Source: Acidobacteriota bacterium
Lineage (GTDB): Bacteria; Acidobacteriota; Terriglobia; Bryobacterales; Bryobacteraceae
NCBI GenBank assembly: GCA_023380575.1
Contig: JAMCRM010000281.1
Coordinates: 472 to 6,822 of the forward strand
Length of the DNA stretch: 6,351 bases
Direction of reading: 5' to 3'
A program made the position numbers and the translations under genes. Positions 5,176 through 6,351 of this stretch are shown here, piece by piece. Every line of letters starts with the position of its first letter. Position 1 is the first letter of the stretch. The notes beneath the pieces were generated by a model, which was not told the DNA's origin, searched no databases, and worked only from the letters and a program-made list of their open reading frames with translations.

Positions 5176-6327
5176 ATGCCCGAATCTGTTAACAGCGGCG
5201 GTTCCCCGCAACAGCCGAAGAAAGAGCTCTCCACGGAGCTGCGGCTCCTGATTGCCTTCGCGCTGATGGGTCTGGTGATGTTCACCATGCCCTACTTCTA
5301 CAAGAGCATTGCGCCGCAGCAACTGCCGAAAAAGAATCCGGTAACAGCCGTGACTCCGGCCAAACCGGAAGCTGCGCCCGCGCAAGCCGCGCCGGCGGCG
5401 CCGCCCGCCCCCATCCCCTCCGCGCCGGTTGCCGCGCAGAAGGAAGAGTTTTACACCATCGACACCAACCTGTACCACATCACCTGCAGCAACCGCGGCG
5501 GCGTGGTCTCCAGTTGGCTGTTGAAAAGCTACAAGACCCATGACCGCAAGCCGCTGGAACTGGTGAATACGGCGGCCAAAACGCCCCGGCCGTTTTCGTT
5601 CTACTTCCAGAACCAGAAGCTGCCGGTGGACCTCAACCAGGTGCTGTACGCGGCCAAGCCGGACCCGGACGGGCTGGGGATCACTTTCGAGTACTCCGAC
5701 GGCCATGTCTTCGCCAGGAAGACCTTCCGCTTCAAGAAGAACAGCTATCTCTCTCAGGTTTCCTCGCAGGTGACCGATAACGGCAAATACATCCCGGCAT
5801 ACCTGGAGTGGCGCGGAGGGGATGGCGACCTGGCCGTGGCCAACCCCTCCGGTGCCCAGCAGGCGCTCTACTTCAACAGCGCCGACAATAAGCTGGTGAA
5901 GCACGGCGCCAAGGACGCCAAGGATGGCCCGGTCTCCTCCTCCGGTCCCTATTCGTTTGCCGGCTTGGAAGACACCTACTTTGCAGCCGCATTCCTTCCG
6001 GAAGCCGACGCCGCCAACGTGCATACCGTGGTCTTCAGCGATCAGACCCGCACCGTGCTGGAGGCGAAGGAAGAGCCGTTCGCCGGCGCCGCGGTCAGCG
6101 ACGGTGGCGCCAACCGTTTCGCCCTGTTCGTCGGCCCCAAGGACGTGGACCTGCTCAAGTCCATCAACCCCAAGCTGGAACAACTGGTTGATTTCGGCTG
6201 GTTCAGCTTCCTCGCCAAACCTCTGTTCCTGGTCGCCACCTGGACCGAACGCGCCACAGCTTCCGCCACAGAGGTCCGGTTGAAGAACCACTGCTGCGCG
6301 ATCATCACCAGGTTGCTGGTTAAATAG
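5176..6327 (+). CDS. yidC: Membrane protein insertase YidC, N-terminal part, chimeric end
   Basis: YidC inserts proteins into the inner membrane, alone or with Sec. Residues 24-41 form the first membrane helix, an Ala/Pro linker spans about 50-86, and the periplasmic beta domain about 90-330 (for example EFYTIDTNLYHITCSNRGG). LVDFGWFSFLAKPLFLV at 337-353 is the family hallmark leading into helix 2. Here the family resemblance stops: the frame continues TWTERATASATEV and ends at TAG 6325-6327. The catalytic five-helix core, about 200 residues, is not encoded on this strand. The real protein should be about 550-600 residues. The true C-terminal segment is on the - strand at 6249-6350, so residues after about 355 are not YidC. 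The start is ATG 5176 with GGAA 8 nt upstream; TTG 5170 is less likely. Downstream genes are outside the window. Confidence 0.9.
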   Translation: MPESVNSGGSPQQPKKELSTELRLLIAFALMGLVMFTMPYFYKSIAPQQLPKKNPVTAVTPAKPEAAPAQAAPAAPPAPIPSAPVAAQKEEFYTIDTNLYHITCSNRGGVVSSWLLKSYKTHDRKPLELVNTAAKTPRPFSFYFQNQKLPVDLNQVLYAAKPDPDGLGITFEYSDGHVFARKTFRFKKNSYLSQVSSQVTDNGKYIPAYLEWRGGDGDLAVANPSGAQQALYFNSADNKLVKHGAKDAKDGPVSSSGPYSFAGLEDTYFAAAFLPEADAANVHTVVFSDQTRTVLEAKEEPFAGAAVSDGGANRFALFVGPKDVDLLKSINPKLEQLVDFGWFSFLAKPLFLVATWTERATASATEVRLKNHCCAIITRLLVK

Positions 6328-6350
6328 TATAGTACCAGCCCGCTGGAGAA
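6249..6350 (-). pseudogene. yidC: YidC C-terminal segment, inverted
   Basis: Read on the - strand from 6350, the sequence encodes FSSGLVLYYLTSNLVMIAQQ then WFFNRTSVAEAVA. 'SGLVLYxLTSNLxxIxQQWxxNR' is the hallmark of the last membrane helix and C-terminus of YidC. It has no own start, begins at or beyond the window edge, and reads on without a stop into antisense of the + strand yidC. The join lies between about 6235 and 6272. By comparison with E. coli YidC, roughly 150 residues (about 450 bp) between the two parts are missing. Confidence 0.8.
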
Positions 6351-6351
6351 G

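Noticed and set aside
4957..6291. Long 444-codon open frame on the - strand opposite yidC
   Set aside because: It is an antisense shadow of GC-rich coding DNA: low-complexity Gly/Arg stretches and no family character. Only the 6249-6350 segment, in a different - strand frame, is real protein sequence.

Overview
The window is GC-rich bacterial chromosome, most likely from an acidobacterium (Bryobacter/Solibacter-like). This is an inference from recalled protein character: the RpmH sequence, the Ala/Pro-rich linker of YidC, and a secreted Gly-rich protein with 'GFGNVxFPGTG' repeats. It is not a database result. Genes are tightly packed, with 4-bp and 11-bp convergent overlaps and 19-22 bp same-strand overlaps. 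No tRNA, rRNA, CRISPR array, insertion sequence or phage gene is visible.

Left part (1-2541, + strand): remnants of an NTT-like nucleotide transporter (1 to about 96) run straight into a membrane histidine kinase that lacks its N-terminus and has an internal gap between its G1 and G2 ATP-binding motifs. The kinase's original stop overlaps the start of a secreted PPP-family (Shewanella-like) metallophosphatase. A stand-alone histidine phosphotransfer (HPt) protein follows. Kinase, phosphatase and HPt may form a signalling operon. Because of the kinase gap, kinase and phosphatase now read as one artificial 684-residue frame.

Middle (2538-4178): an IscU/NifU-type Fe-S scaffold on the - strand, with its third cysteine displaced; scraps of a thioredoxin/DipZ-like gene on the + strand; a MutT-type Nudix hydrolase overlapping the last scrap by ATGA; and a secreted repeat protein on the - strand.

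Right part (4203-6351, + strand): a 280-bp intergenic stretch with a good sigma70-type promoter leads into the conserved origin-proximal operon rpmH-rnpA-yidD-yidC (ribosomal protein L34, RNase P protein, and two membrane-protein insertion factors). YidC is intact to about residue 353. After that the + strand no longer encodes it, and the characteristic C-terminal YidC segment is found on the opposite strand at the very end of the window.

The main discovery is structural. At least four places show recognisable proteins cut and rejoined: about 91-98, about 1093-1097, about 2940-3045 and about 6235-6272, the last one inverted. Housekeeping yidC is essential, so the simplest reading is chimeric joins from amplification or assembly, not decay. 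I found no convincing new biological system. The best biological leads are the kinase-phosphatase-HPt trio, the cysteine-shifted Fe-S scaffold, and the rnpA start, which lacks a good canonical codon.
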